In this document: piece after piece, positions 49,601 through 59,949 of the stretch
Numbering within the stretch: position 1 is the first letter of the stretch
Layout: the number at the start of each line of letters is the position of its first letter
Assembly (NCBI GenBank): GCA_003008705.1
Contig: PDUO01000004.1
Span: 558,001-622,000, forward strand
Origin: Pezicula radicicola
Lineage: Eukaryota > Ascomycota > Leotiomycetes > Helotiales > Dermateaceae
Reading direction: 5' to 3'
Length of the DNA stretch: 64,000 bases
Program-made: the position numbers and the translations under genes
The notes under the pieces: model-generated
What the model was told of the DNA's origin: nothing
Database searches by the model: none
The model's input: only the letters and a program-made list of their open reading frames with translations

Positions 49601-50322
49601 CCTATATGCAGCTTGCAAATGAAACCATGTCAATGATGAAGTTGTTCACTGCGGCTTTAAGCGAGACGTTCACCTTGAAGGAAATTGTCCAGAGATTAGC
49701 AGATATGTTGGATTACAACCTCGAGTCCCTGGTAGGTCCGAAATCAGGTAACTTGAAGGTTGCAGATCCCAAAAAATATGGATTCGAGCCCAAGTCACTG
49801 CTTTCAGACTTTGTCGAGATCTACATCAATCTCAGCAAGTCCGAATCCTTCGTGGAAGCCGTTGCGAGGGACGGACGTTCTTACAAACCAGAAAATTTTA
49901 CGTCCGTGTCCAGGATTATGACCCGCCATGGTTTGAAGACACCCGAAGACATGCAAATTTGGGAGAACCTCAAGGAGCGCTTCAAGATCGCTAAACAGCT
50001 CGATGATGAAGCGGAGGAAGACCTGGGTGAGATCCCTGATGAGTTCATGGACCCGATCATGGGTTCGTTGATGGAAGATCCAGTTATCTTGCCCATGAGT
50101 AAGGCAATTATGGATAGGAGTACCATCAGACAGCATCTGTTGAGCGACCCAACAGACCCTTACAATCGTCAACCTATGACCATTGAGGATGTTACCTCAG
50201 CTGTAGAGTTGATGGAGAAGATTACGGCGTTCAAGGAGCAGAAGAAGCAAGAGAAGAAACAAAGGCTCGTTGCCGAGTTGGACGTTGCCAGTGCGGATAA
50301 AATGGATACGACTGCTGATTGA
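46622..50322 (+). CDS. UFD2: Ubiquitin conjugation factor E4 (U-box ligase) Ufd2
   Basis: E4 enzyme that extends ubiquitin chains and works with Cdc48 in the ubiquitin-fusion and ER-associated degradation routes. Nine exons (46622-46696, 46759-47432, 47478-47691, 47747-48481, 48530-48735, 48786-48878, 48927-49165, 49219-49345, 49398-50322) join in phase to 1095 residues. The N-terminal ~110 residues are Pro/Ser-rich. The long helical core then follows, with typical stretches such as FFRISPLQSEVTKTYF and WLLRVATKSEY. The U-box is at about residues 1000-1070 (EIPDEFMDPIMGSLMEDPVI ... DPYNRQPMTIEDV). The last intron uses the CCAG acceptor at 49397; the TAG four bases earlier would shift the frame. 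Very secure. Confidence 0.95.
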
Positions 50323-52336
50323 TCGGCTGTTATCTAAATTGCATTGCATTGCGTGCATTGCGAGGAATCTTCTTGGGGCTCGGGCGTTAAAGAGAAACTT
50401 GATCGATGGATTGATCAATCAACATGGGTCTTGCATGTCATCATGGTCAAGGGAAGCGTGGATGTTGCGATTTGCATTTTTGTAGACGAAGATTGGGTCT
50501 TTACAATACTTCCGTAGGTAGAGAGAATGACATCGTATGTCTGCAAAGTTTCTCAGGTGCAGTGTTGTTTTGGCCCCCAATTAATTTGTATTTTGAATGG
50601 GACTCGTGGGTTTGATGTAAATGAACAAGGACAAGAGCACGAGGACCAAAGCACGCTGAGCCGCTGAGCAACCCCAAAGGCTAGACCGTTCTATCTAGAT
50701 GGTTAGATCGTCAGATCGTCGCTTGCGTATTTAAATCTACGAAGCCCTGGCCAGGAGGGTCAATAATTGTTTCGGTAGCGGGCCGTTAACAGACCTGCAA
50801 TTTCTATTTATTGCTGGACCCAGTGCCTTGGCATAGGGTGGGTAGGGGTGGTAGGTTATTTATTTCCTGGTGATGATAGCGACCGTGGACGTGGTGTTGT
50901 GTGTTGAAAGTGTCTTGGTTTTGTCCGATTGACGAACCGAACACGCGTCGGATATGCCGGTGGAGAAGCTTAGTTGGTAGGGTAGGGGTAGGGTATCTAG
51001 GGTTAAGATGAGACACGCTCTTGCGGAGTACTTTATTTGAGAATTGACATATGTATATATGAGTTTCTTATAATAAGTCTTAAAAATGGTATATGAATTC
51101 AAATATAATATATCTACTTTGGTTTTCACGCCGTGTCTTTTTCTTAGCTTGGAGATATTAGTAGTAGAGTAATAAATAAGTCTACAGTAGATGGCTATGG
51201 GGTCTGAGAGTACGAGAGATACAGTACATCGTACGTATGGTGGGTGGGGAAAGACGCGAGGAAGTCATTATGGGGTGATGAGGTGGGGTTGACACCTGCT
51301 GTTTGATTCCGTTCCCCGGATTACATAATCAATGAGCATGAGAATGGTGGAAGAAGCATCCGAGAATCCGAAGAGTAACCGGTACTGTACTGTAGAGTTG
51401 TGAAGGTTGCAAAGATAGTTTGGCTGTTAAGCTGGTTTATCTGATGATAACTTACTGTACGTTGTCAGCTGAGAAAGGAATCCGAAGTAAGTCCGTCTTT
51501 ATTCCGGAGCTGAAATATGCATCTATCTTTACTTCTACTCTTAAAGTTTCAGCCCCGATTGCTTTCCTTCTCTTTTATGTAAATATATTGCTAGGCTTGT
51601 TCAGTTGTACGTAGGTGAGAGGATCACATGAAATAGTAGCTGTTTCAAGTATCCCTTGATACACAATACAGTACGTACTGTAATAAAGGACATTAGTTAT
51701 TACGTAGTAGCTCTCGGAGTATTTTGATCTAAATCTTTATTATGATCAAAATATAATCTATAGACGGCTCGGTCTTAATGCTATCATAGTCCGAAGCGAG
51801 GCGATGGAGGGAAGGGGAGATTGTGTAGCTTGAACAAATTCTTCCTTAACTTTCAGTTCCTAAAGACAAGTAGTCTATCTAGGCCAGAAACCAATTCCTT
51901 AGTTATTCGAAGAAGAAAAAAAGTACGCTCCGTTTTCTGTCTCGCTCTCGGACTCTAAGATAAGTAATTGTTGTTGGCTCGTACGGAGTACTGTAAGTGG
52001 TTAGTTTTTCTGTCGAGAAACCTTAACTTTATATTGTACGTACTACAGTACATTACAGTAAGCGCTGAGTATATTTTATGTACATATTTCGTACAGATGC
52101 AACACAAAAATAAAAATATGCTTATTAATAACCATCTTCTCCGGACTTATCAATCTTGTCTTCATACATACCTTTGTCCCGCCTCGGAATCTCGGATGAT
52201 GACTGTTGTTGCTAATCCGGGGTATGAAGTTGTAAAACTCAGCTGGTTGATCTAAAGTTTAGAAGTTTAAAGGTAACTTTGTAAGATACTCTCTCCCCCC
52301 TCCCTTCCCCCGCCCCCCTAACCCCGCCCTCCTAAG

Positions 52337-52543
52337 TAATCCTTATTCAGTGGGTCGGTGGTGTAGGTTTTCTCGCACAAGTACGTGGACTAAATGTAGC
52401 AGCAGTTCAACAAGGCCGCTCAATGCATACTCCGTGGAATTTACACTAAAATCTTGGAATTCTAACATAGTTTGTGCTCTTCCTACTGGCTCTGCTCTGC
52501 TTAAGTTCTCTGCCCACGTTACTGACCCGTTGAATAAGGATTA
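52337..52543. repeat. Inverted-repeat pair, possible 207-bp MITE
   Basis: 23-bp imperfect inverted repeats at 52337-52359 and 52521-52543. Both begin TAATCCTTATTCA and then share GGGTC, with three mismatches. Similarity continues outward for about ten more bases in a C-rich context (CGCCCT...). TA lies at each extreme end and could be a target duplication. The interior has no open frame. It could be a small non-autonomous DNA transposon or a simple hairpin. Confidence 0.6.
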
Positions 52544-53495
52544 TTAAAGGGCGGGGGAGTAAAGAAGAAACCCCCCACCCCCCCTGGAAGTCTAGACCGA
52601 ACGGAGCGCCTTCCGAAGTTTGCATCAGTTCAGCATTGCGCACATTCCAAAATCTTAAAGAAAGAGGCTGGTGATGATGTTGATCTTGTGAAGCTTCTAG
52701 TTAGTTAAGTTTAGGTATCAGACGAATTAAATTATTCAAGGTGGAAGTGCCGGACCTAAAATTCTTTAGAGTTTTTTGTACTGTACTGTATCCTGACCGA
52801 GTTGCAATGTTCTCAAGGATTATCGGTAAGAGAAAGTCAAAACTTTGAAGGTTCTCGGAGGTTTCGGGGGGGTTTTGTATGGAATAGAGACGGTTTTCAA
52901 GGAGCTAGGAATGCTTGCTTTGTCTTTGGATTTCAGCTTGATGTTCATGCTGCGAGGTAGTATCGGTCACAGGAGCTTTTTGTTATCTTGTAGACAGTCA
53001 TACTAATCTTATGCATAGGAACGAAAGTCAAGAGTCACAAGCATCAGCAGTTGCAATTTTGGTGGGGAAGAAATGGTTGATGTAAGAATCCCTCTCTCAG
53101 ATGAGAGGAGAGTACTGTGATTATTAGATAGTGTATAGGAGCCGTGCCAACTCTAGGTATCTCTGAGCACCCTTAAAAGAAAGTAAGACAAAAGAAAGAA
53201 GCGAATGAACTATGAATACAAAAGGGTCTGTAGAATCGCCAAAGACCAGAACAAAAGACTGTGTTTCCAGAACTTGAAATACCCATCATTCAATCCAAAA
53301 TGAATGAATGAGAAATGAAAAAACTTTTTATCCCCAAAAATATCCATCCGGTGTATATACAGTTTGTTGAAGTGAAGATCGCCCCCTTTCTCTTTCTCGT
53401 TCTCTTGATCCAAGCAAAGCCAAGACCAGTAACTGACCAGTGGCCAACCTCGCTTCGGAGATTCCCTATCCTGTCATGTCCTGAATTTTCGAACT

Positions 53496-53759
53496 TTAGA
53501 TCCCAGCTGCTCTCTCAATGCCTGCACAGCATAGATCTAGCAATCTCTCACCCCCGCATCGTACTTTGTAAGCGCAGGAATCCGAGATGCGAACAGCTTT
53601 TGAGCTGGCGCGAGAGCCCGAGCGTCGGAGCAATCCAGGTTTTGATGAAGTGGATTTTGTGCTGCTTTTTGTTGATGAGGATGAGGATGAGGTTGTGGAG
53701 TTTTGTGAGAGGGAGGAGCTGGAGCGGACGATGAGGTTTGGTCGCTTGAAGGAGTCCAT
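53496..53759 (-). CDS. Doubtful small Ser-rich protein gene
   Basis: Open frame of 87 residues beginning MDSFKRPNLIVRSSSSLSQN, then a Ser/Thr/Lys tract, a basic stretch and a Cys-containing end. In its favour, the ATG context is AAAAATGGAC, an A/C-rich leader precedes it, and a TATATATA stretch lies about 125 bp upstream (53880-53889). A possible GTACGATG donor after residue ~66 could add other exons, so the 3' end is uncertain. Low complexity prevents any family call. Confidence 0.35.
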   Translation of the reverse strand: MDSFKRPNLIVRSSSSLSQNSTTSSSSSSTKSSTKSTSSKPGLLRRSGSRASSKAVRISDSCAYKVRCGGERLLDLCCAGIERAAGI

Positions 53760-54164
53760 TTTTAAAAAAATAAAAAATTGATTGTTTTGTTTTTGTGTTG
53801 AGGTGTGGTGTGGTGTGTTGTTGAGTTGAGGAATACTGCTTGCAGTTTTGGTTGTTGGCGTGAAGGAGATTTTGGTTGTTATATATATTTGCTCGCTTCA
53901 AGTTGTGATGTAGTGTTGTCGAGAATGCACCCAGCCTGGGGATGGAGGTGTTTGGAGATCTCGGAACCCGATGTGGTTAATACTCGGTGCTGATGATGAT
54001 TGATAAGTCTTGCTTCAATTGCGCAACTGATGATAGAATGATGTTTCTAAAAGACTTTACTACCGGTAGGTCAGTATGGTAAGCATCGTAAGTGAGGAAT
54101 GGAACATACCGATTGAGGAAGTGCCGAAGTCCACTGGAGCTTCGTAAAGAGAAAATGTGTTGCC

Positions 54165-54198
54165 GAAGTAAGAAGTAGGAAGTAGGAAGTAGTAAGTG
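54165..54198. repeat. GAAGTAG-type minisatellite
   Basis: Four to five imperfect copies of a 7-nt unit (GAAGTAA, GAAGTAG, GAAGTAG, GAAGTAG, TAAGTG). Confidence 0.8.
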
Positions 54199-54493
54199 AA
54201 TTGTTGCCGTCGTCGTCTTCTTAAGAGTATTTCCCACGTTGATATCCAGTCCTTATATCGGCCGGCGAAGGATGAGTTGAGTTGGCGAAGGAAGAATAGA
54301 ACACCCCTGATTGATCTTCACTGTGGCAGGATATGGTGATCACCTATGTAGTTCTACTCGGAAACAGGTCGTGCGGAGTTCACGAAGAGTGCCAAGGCCA
54401 GTGACAAGTGACGTGTGACAGATCGCCAGCGAGTAGTGCGTTGGTAGGTCAAAAGTCGAAAGATATGACAGAGGGGATGGACGATGCTTGCCA

Positions 54494-54521
54494 GAAGAAG
54501 AAGAAGAAGAAGAAGAAGAAG
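54494..54521. repeat. GAA trinucleotide microsatellite
   Basis: About nine tandem GAA units (AGAAGAAGAAG...) with no coding frame around them. Confidence 0.9.
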
Positions 54522-54996
54522 ACTGGAGAGGAAAAGAGCAGCACCTGGGGGGAGTGGAGGGGGTGGAAATGAGAGCACTGATAAGTAAGATATATATGCG
54601 TGAGATGAGCAGCAGCAGAGATGTGCAGCAGAGATGTGCGTGATGTGCAATACTTTTGAGTTGTTTCTAAAGCACGGCTTGGGGGTGGCCTGCTAAAATG
54701 AAGATGGGACGACTAAAGATGCCAGCAGCTTACCTTTAGTCCTGGACCCAAGCAGTAGTGGAGTAAAGTTTCTTGGAGATTGATTGCGCCTTGCGATCAC
54801 ATACTACTTGTCCTGTAATAGTATTTTTTCGCATTTTTGTGTTTGAGACTGATTGACTTTCCACGTAATTCTGACTGCGGCATACTCGTTCTTTCGCTCC
54901 CGTGGAGACGTGCGGTTGTGAGCAATGCCTACCTACTTACTCAGGTCACGGCACTTTTCATGCCATTTTCCCACTTACGGAGGGACAGGCTTTGCT

Positions 54997-55031
54997 TCTT
55001 CTGCTTCTTCTTCTTCTTCTTCTTCTTCTTC
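54997..55031. repeat. TTC trinucleotide microsatellite
   Basis: About eleven TTC units with one TGC interruption. It is complementary in type to the GAA tract 500 bp upstream, so the two could pair as an inverted pair. Confidence 0.9.
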
Positions 55032-57895
55032 CCTTTCTTTCTGGCCCCCAAACGGTAATTCCCAAGAGCCGTTGCATCCCTCATGGGCCTCCAAGATACC
55101 CTGCCCCTGAAGATCGTTCTGATGCCATTTCACAGGAGCCACACAGACACCTCAGCGGCCCGTGGCCTGGCTGACTTCTCTGAGTGTGGGGAAGCGCAGT
55201 CCCTGGAATCTTACAATGCGCCCAATAAACAGCCCTTTCCAAGACTCGTCTCAGAATTTGAGAATAGAAGATCAGGCATCGCTTTTCGTTTGATCCTGAT
55301 AGCAGGGACTGCTTAAGCTTCTACAATCCCCAAGGGAATGACGCGACAGCGATCTTCCCGGCATCCATGTTCTGCCAGCACTGCCAGCCACCTCTGAAAC
55401 CATCGTTGGGCGTTCTTCACCTTCTTTTAAAAAGGGTCCGTGGAGGTGAACTGGGTGACGACTTGTGGTAGCCATTCGTGCCATTAAAATTGTGGGCTTA
55501 GAGACACTGCGGAAGAGATCCCCGAGTTCATCTCAAGCCTCCACTTCGCTGTCAACAGCGAGCCGATGCTAGACAGCCCGCCATTCCGAGTTTGTTTCAA
55601 AGAATCCAAGTCCTTCCACGAGACCACAACCTTACAGTGTTCTTCCTTAGCCTCATTCCTTACATCGCTAACTACTTGGTGGGTCGATTTCCTGGAGTGT
55701 CGTTTACCTTCTGGTCTTGAACTCAGATTCTCAAGCCCACTCGGTCTCCGGGCGTGTCCTTGAGGTTGGGAAAAGATCGCCCTCGAACCTCCCAAGATGT
55801 TTCCAAGGCCTAGAGAGCTGAACTCGAAAGTCCTGTTTTCAAGAAATCGGTGGATCCGATCCTTTGCAGATGCAACGAGACGACAGATGTCACCATTCTA
55901 CTCAAACCATCACAGTAGCCGGATACACCGCACCAGCTACTCATAGCTCACTCCTTCTTGACCCCTATTCTCGGGTTGAAGGGCTGAAGGTAACACAAAC
56001 TCGCTCGAAACATGTCAAGTTGTTTTGAACTTCCAGCGACCTATCAGCGAGCTTTTGCAGCACGATCAGACGAGGCCAACGTAGCCAAAATGAGATAATA
56101 CTTCTTCCTCTTCGAATGAAAGGAAACTTTCTTCGGATTTATCAATATCCGCGTTGAAAAGACTGAAACGATCCAAGATCTTTGCTCGTTCTCATCGGAT
56201 TCCTAATCACCGAAGTGCTCTCAGACGAGACCACGTCAGTTATCGAGACCAGATGGTTATGATACATTCTCAGGCGATATCAATGGTGATAGTTTTGTAA
56301 GTGAAGCACTAGTTTGAACCCGTCGTTGGATGCAAGGGAGAGTATACAGATTTGCTTCTGATGCCTCTCTTGGTCTAAGCGACCTTATTGGGTATCGTTG
56401 GAGTTCGATCAACAGCTTGCAGGCGGGGGAGGTTTGTTTGGCAAGTCGCAATTTAAGCGCCAAGCAACGTCAGGAACTTCCGGAAAGGATGTGAAAAATG
56501 GGGATGTTCGGCATGGGTAGCTGGGAGAACAACGAAGCAGAGACCCTGAGTGCAGAAGAACCGATTCCCTTCTTCCAGGGTCTACCGTCGCTATGTTATT
56601 CACAGAAAGTGTCTCTTAGAACTTAGACAGGTATGATATGAAATATCTGCAAAGCAGATGTAGAGGCTGACAGAGTCCAGAAGCTCAACGACCCAATTAC
56701 TGAACTGGAGGACGAGTCATTGACATAACAGCTTGGCTGGGTACTTTCGTCACCAATTCGTACTACTTCTGTCTCGCACAGTGCCTGAGCACTCACTTAG
56801 AACAAGACTGTGAACGGAACAAGTTTCAGAGACTAAGAATCTCTAATACTGATTGTGGACTTCGACTTCAGCTTCTCCGTCATCCAAAGCAACTAGAACT
56901 ATTCACTAGAATAATCTTAGTCTTTTGGCAATACTGACGGCAACAATCAAGATTACCAACGGAAGATATGTAAGAGCCCCAGTAAGTCCTCAAATTACTG
57001 TGCTATAATATACGAGATCGCTGATAATAAACATAGCGAATATTTACAGATCCACTCAGCATTCGCACGAAAACCATCGAGACAAAAGTCTCAACCGGGG
57101 GCTGACCCATAACACTGGACACTACGAGGCTGGAACACTACAAGTAGTGGCGGTTGAGGCTGATGATAACGCGCGTAGATTCGTCTGGAGCGTGGCGCGA
57201 TATGAGGCTCGGTGAGGGAGGCAATAGAGTCAACTCTAGGTTTCTCACCTGGTTCCGCTCTTCGTTACCTTTTCGGATGGAGGTTTTGAGTGAACGTGCT
57301 ACCGAGACAAAAAGCGGTAGACGTGATGGGTTGGTTTTGATGTCGAGGTTGTTCTTTAGTCACTCACTTTGTTTGAGTGCTCGACTCCTTTGAATATATT
57401 AGAAGTTTCTTTTTACGTTTAAACACTTCACTTTTTTCTGAATCTGTCTTTCTGTTCTTCGAAGTATTTTTTGATTACTTCTCACTTGATCTGAGTAAGT
57501 TACCTGTCTTGAGTAATCCTGCATGGTTCCCCAAGGGCATGAGGTTAAACGATTCATGAACTCGTTGCCACAACTCTTCTGCTTCCATGTGAACACTATG
57601 AATGTTACTAAGTCATGTAAGCTTCACTCCAAAAAGATAAGCTTGATCTACTTTTTAATTAAATTGAACAACAGGTAGATTTTTCCTATATAGGCAAGTT
57701 CATCCTTATTAACATCTTGCAAGCAAGTAGTGACCCACCCGCTTCTACTAGTCAGCCACGTAAGCGACACCACGCGGCAAAACAACCGAGCCCAAAAAAT
57801 AGCCGAAAAGAGCCACAACTTCCAGATTCCCAATTCGCATGCAACAAACAGCAAAATAAATCGCATTTAAAGTCTAGAAAATAGATAATAATTGC

Positions 57896-57901
57896 AAAAA
57901 A
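57896..57901 (-). terminator. RNA polymerase III terminator of tRNA-Asp
   Basis: Six T on the minus strand begin 4 nt beyond the tRNA 3' end, the usual Pol III stop signal. Confidence 0.85.
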
Positions 57902-57904
57902 TAT

Positions 57905-57999
57905 CTCTCTGACGGGGAGTCGAACCCCGATCTCCCGCGCTTGACTGTGACGTAATGTCACGTGACAAGCGGAAATCATGACCGTTAGACCATCAAAGA
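57905..57999 (-). tRNA. tRNA-Asp (anticodon GTC) with 23-nt intron
   Basis: The minus strand folds as a full cloverleaf. The acceptor TCTTTGA pairs with TCAGAGA, with discriminator G. The A box reads TGGTCTAACGG. The anticodon stem TCCGC pairs with GCGGG, around the loop TTGTCAC. The T arm is CGGGG-TTCGACT-CCCCG, and its B box GGTTCGACTCC is perfect. The intron CGTGACATTACGTCACAGTCAAG interrupts the loop after position 37, the standard eukaryotic site. The spliced length is 72 nt, as for other Asp tRNAs. The intron start can pair with the anticodon (TGTCAC/GTGACA is a perfect palindrome), as expected for the splicing endonuclease substrate. Confidence 0.93.
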
Positions 58000-58200
58000 T
58001 GAGAAGTGCTGAACACTTGGCGATGAATAATCAGAGTGTTTTTGTTGAAGGACAAATGATTGTTTGAATACTTATCTACACCCTGGAGTTTTGCGGGTGA
58101 ACGGACCACCGATAAGAGATAAGCTAAGATAAAATGATTGTGATTGGTGGAGGCGCTCGACGGGAATAAGCAACTAGTAACGATTGGCCCATGCTGCATG

Positions 58201-58262
58201 CCCCGACCTCCCGCGCATCGGGAATGACAAGTGGAAAACCTGAATGGTTAGACCATCAAAGA
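58201..58262 (-). pseudogene. Truncated tRNA-Asp copy
   Basis: The minus strand starts TCTTTGATGGTCTAAC exactly like the intact gene. It keeps the TTGTCA anticodon loop half and a GCGGGAGGTCGGGG stretch, but has a diverged D-loop and intron and stops before the T arm and 3' acceptor. It cannot form a mature tRNA. Confidence 0.8.
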
Positions 58263-58270
58263 TGAGAAGT

Positions 58271-58286
58271 GTTAGACCATCAAAGA
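58271..58286 (-). pseudogene. Short tRNA-Asp 5' fragment
   Basis: 16 nt identical to the first bases of the tRNA-Asp gene (TCTTTGATGGTCTAAC). It sits between the two longer decayed copies and was probably left by local duplication. Confidence 0.7.
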
Positions 58287-58288
58287 TT

Positions 58289-58364
58289 TGGGGTCGTGGT
58301 GTCCCCCGATCTTCCGTGCAAAATAAATGATAAATAGTAATCTTAACCTTTAGACTATAAAAGA
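58289..58364 (-). pseudogene. Decayed tRNA-Asp copy with mostly transition changes
   Basis: Aligns along its length with the intact gene: TCTTTTATAGTCTAAAGG for the 5' part and GGAAGATCGGGG before the T arm. Many changes are A/T-directed (TGATGG to TATAG, CGG to AGG), and the T loop and acceptor 3' side no longer pair. It resembles RIP-type decay plus small indels. Confidence 0.7.
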
Positions 58365-58444
58365 CTTAAAGTACTATGTATTCTTAGAACCTAACTAAAC
58401 ACTTTAATTCTATGAGCTTTCATTATTAATTAATACTCGAGCTA

Positions 58445-58477
58445 CGAAGGCCAAATTCATTAGACTTGGGGCTGGTC
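58445..58477. repeat. Left terminal inverted repeat of the Tc1/mariner element
   Basis: 33 bp, reverse-complement identical to 59950-59982 and preceded by TA. Confidence 0.93.
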
Positions 58478-58572
58478 CAAGCGTTTTTCGTAGTCACGTG
58501 ACCTGAATAGCCTCACGAAACACCAGAAATAATCACTTTTCTAAGCTTCATTCTTGTATTATAATAGCTACA

Positions 58573-59886
58573 ATACCTCCAAAACACCCATTTCATACAG
58601 ACGCTGATAAGGGAGCCTTCCTTGGATGAATTGACGATGGAATAGATATTCTACCGGCTGTAAAGAGAGCTAAGATCCATCCAACTTCAGCTCGACGAAT
58701 TAAGAAACAATCAGATGAAGTTCAAGTCTACAATGACAGCTACAACCTTCCTCCTCCTTCGATGTACAACCGGGTAGCTAATAAGCCGAAGCCAGTAAAG
58801 CTATATATTATATCAGAGATAGCTAGGAATCAATTAAAGGCTGGTATTGAGTAGGATAGGTATCATCGAGAGATAGGACAATATAAGGTGGTACAAGAGC
58901 TTGGGATTAAAGGGTCTATATCTATTGTATGGAGGGAGATGAAGGTATACAATCTTAATCGAGTTAAACCTACGAAAAAGCTCGCCCTTACTCCTATACA
59001 AGAAGCCCAACGATATAAGATTATACTCTCCCGGAAGGATTAGATACTTGATGATTAGAAGAGGGTTGTATTTATAGATGAGGCTATAATACTAGTTGGA
59101 GAATATAGGGGGAGGTATTTAATATCCCGAACACTAGATGATCGATACAACGAAGGCTACATTGAAGTCCGGTATAATAACTATAGTGAGGTAATGTTCT
59201 AGGGTACTTTTTCGTATAATCATAAAGGCCCTGCCTATATCTACAATTCTGAAACTATAGACGAAAAAGCGAAATACCAGGCTATTATCAACGAATACAA
59301 TATAGTATTACTACTACATAAACGGGCAGAATGGGCCCGCCTTCAAGCTGTAGATATTATTAAATAGGAAAGGCTATAGAGGAAGAAGCTAGGTAAGCCT
59401 GTAACTTGGGAGGTGTTTTAGAAGAAGGCTATGATGAAGAGAGAAAAAGGCAAGGGAGGGGTTGACTTTATGAGGTATCATCAAGAGGTAGTTGTTCCTA
59501 AGCTTATCCTATTTATAGATAGGCTTAATGCCTTGCCAGAGGTAATAGAACAGCCATTTATTCTACAACAAGATGGAGCCCCATCTCATATAAGTTAATA
59601 TACCTCTCTATTATTCGAATAGAAAGGTTATCTACTCCACGAACACCCTGGGAATTTACCTGAAATGAACATAATTAAGTATACTTAGATACCAATAAGG
59701 ATAGCTATTACAAATACTTGGAATCGGCCTTATATATTAGAATAGACAGAAAGGGTATAGTATATAGAATAGGATAAAATAGATCAGGATACAATACAGG
59801 AATAGGTTTCTAGGTAAATAGAGATTAATCAGAGGATACTAGACGATGAGGGAGGCAATAAATTTCACGGATAGAGGTATATTTGA
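58573..59886 (+). pseudogene. Tc1/mariner transposase, broken by transition stops only
   Basis: One continuous reading frame of 438 codons from ATA (where ATG is expected) to TGA at 59884-59886. It is interrupted by about 17 in-frame stops, nearly all TAG, with no frameshift. Between the stops the DDE-transposase landmarks are readable: VVFIDEAIILVGEYRGRY (first Asp), FILQQDGAPSHIS (second Asp) and HPGNLPEMNIIKYT (the usual PDLNPIE-type region, here altered). The stops sit where Trp (TGG) or Gln (CAG/CAA) codons would be, or CGA in one case. That is the pattern of C-to-T change on either strand. It cannot make an active protein. Confidence 0.9.
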
Positions 59887-59949
59887 TATAGTTATTAGTA
59901 TTAGAAATAGTAGTAATTTTAATGATTTTAATACTATTCGGAGTATACA

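Larger units (their letters stand above)
50323..57904. other. Gene-poor block, 7.6 kb
   Basis: No recognisable conserved gene between UFD2 and the tRNA gene. It contains recurring GTACTGTAC/TACGGAGTA words near 51.4-52.8 kb, C-tracts and a hairpin-forming element at 52.3-52.55 kb, and a doubtful Ser-rich small gene at 53.5-53.76 kb. It also has GAAGTAG-type repeats near 54.17 kb, a GAA microsatellite near 54.5 kb and a TTC microsatellite near 55.0 kb. An open frame on the minus strand at 55484-55795 is hydrophilic but begins and ends without splice or family support. The sequence from 55.3 to 57.1 kb is of normal GC with no feature I can name. Confidence 0.5.
58000..58444. other. Spacer with decayed tRNA-Asp copies
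   Basis: Between the intact tRNA-Asp and the transposon. A/T-rich, carrying three tRNA-derived fragments listed separately. Confidence 0.6.

Noticed and set aside
55484..55795. 103-codon hydrophilic frame on the minus strand
   Set aside because: No promoter-like context, no splice support and no recognisable similarity. Kept only as part of the gene-poor block.
58573..59886. Possibility that TAG codons in the transposase are read through or recoded
   Set aside because: The start codon is also lost (ATA), TAA and TGA stops are present too, and ordinary genes in the window use TAG as a stop. RIP explains all of this.
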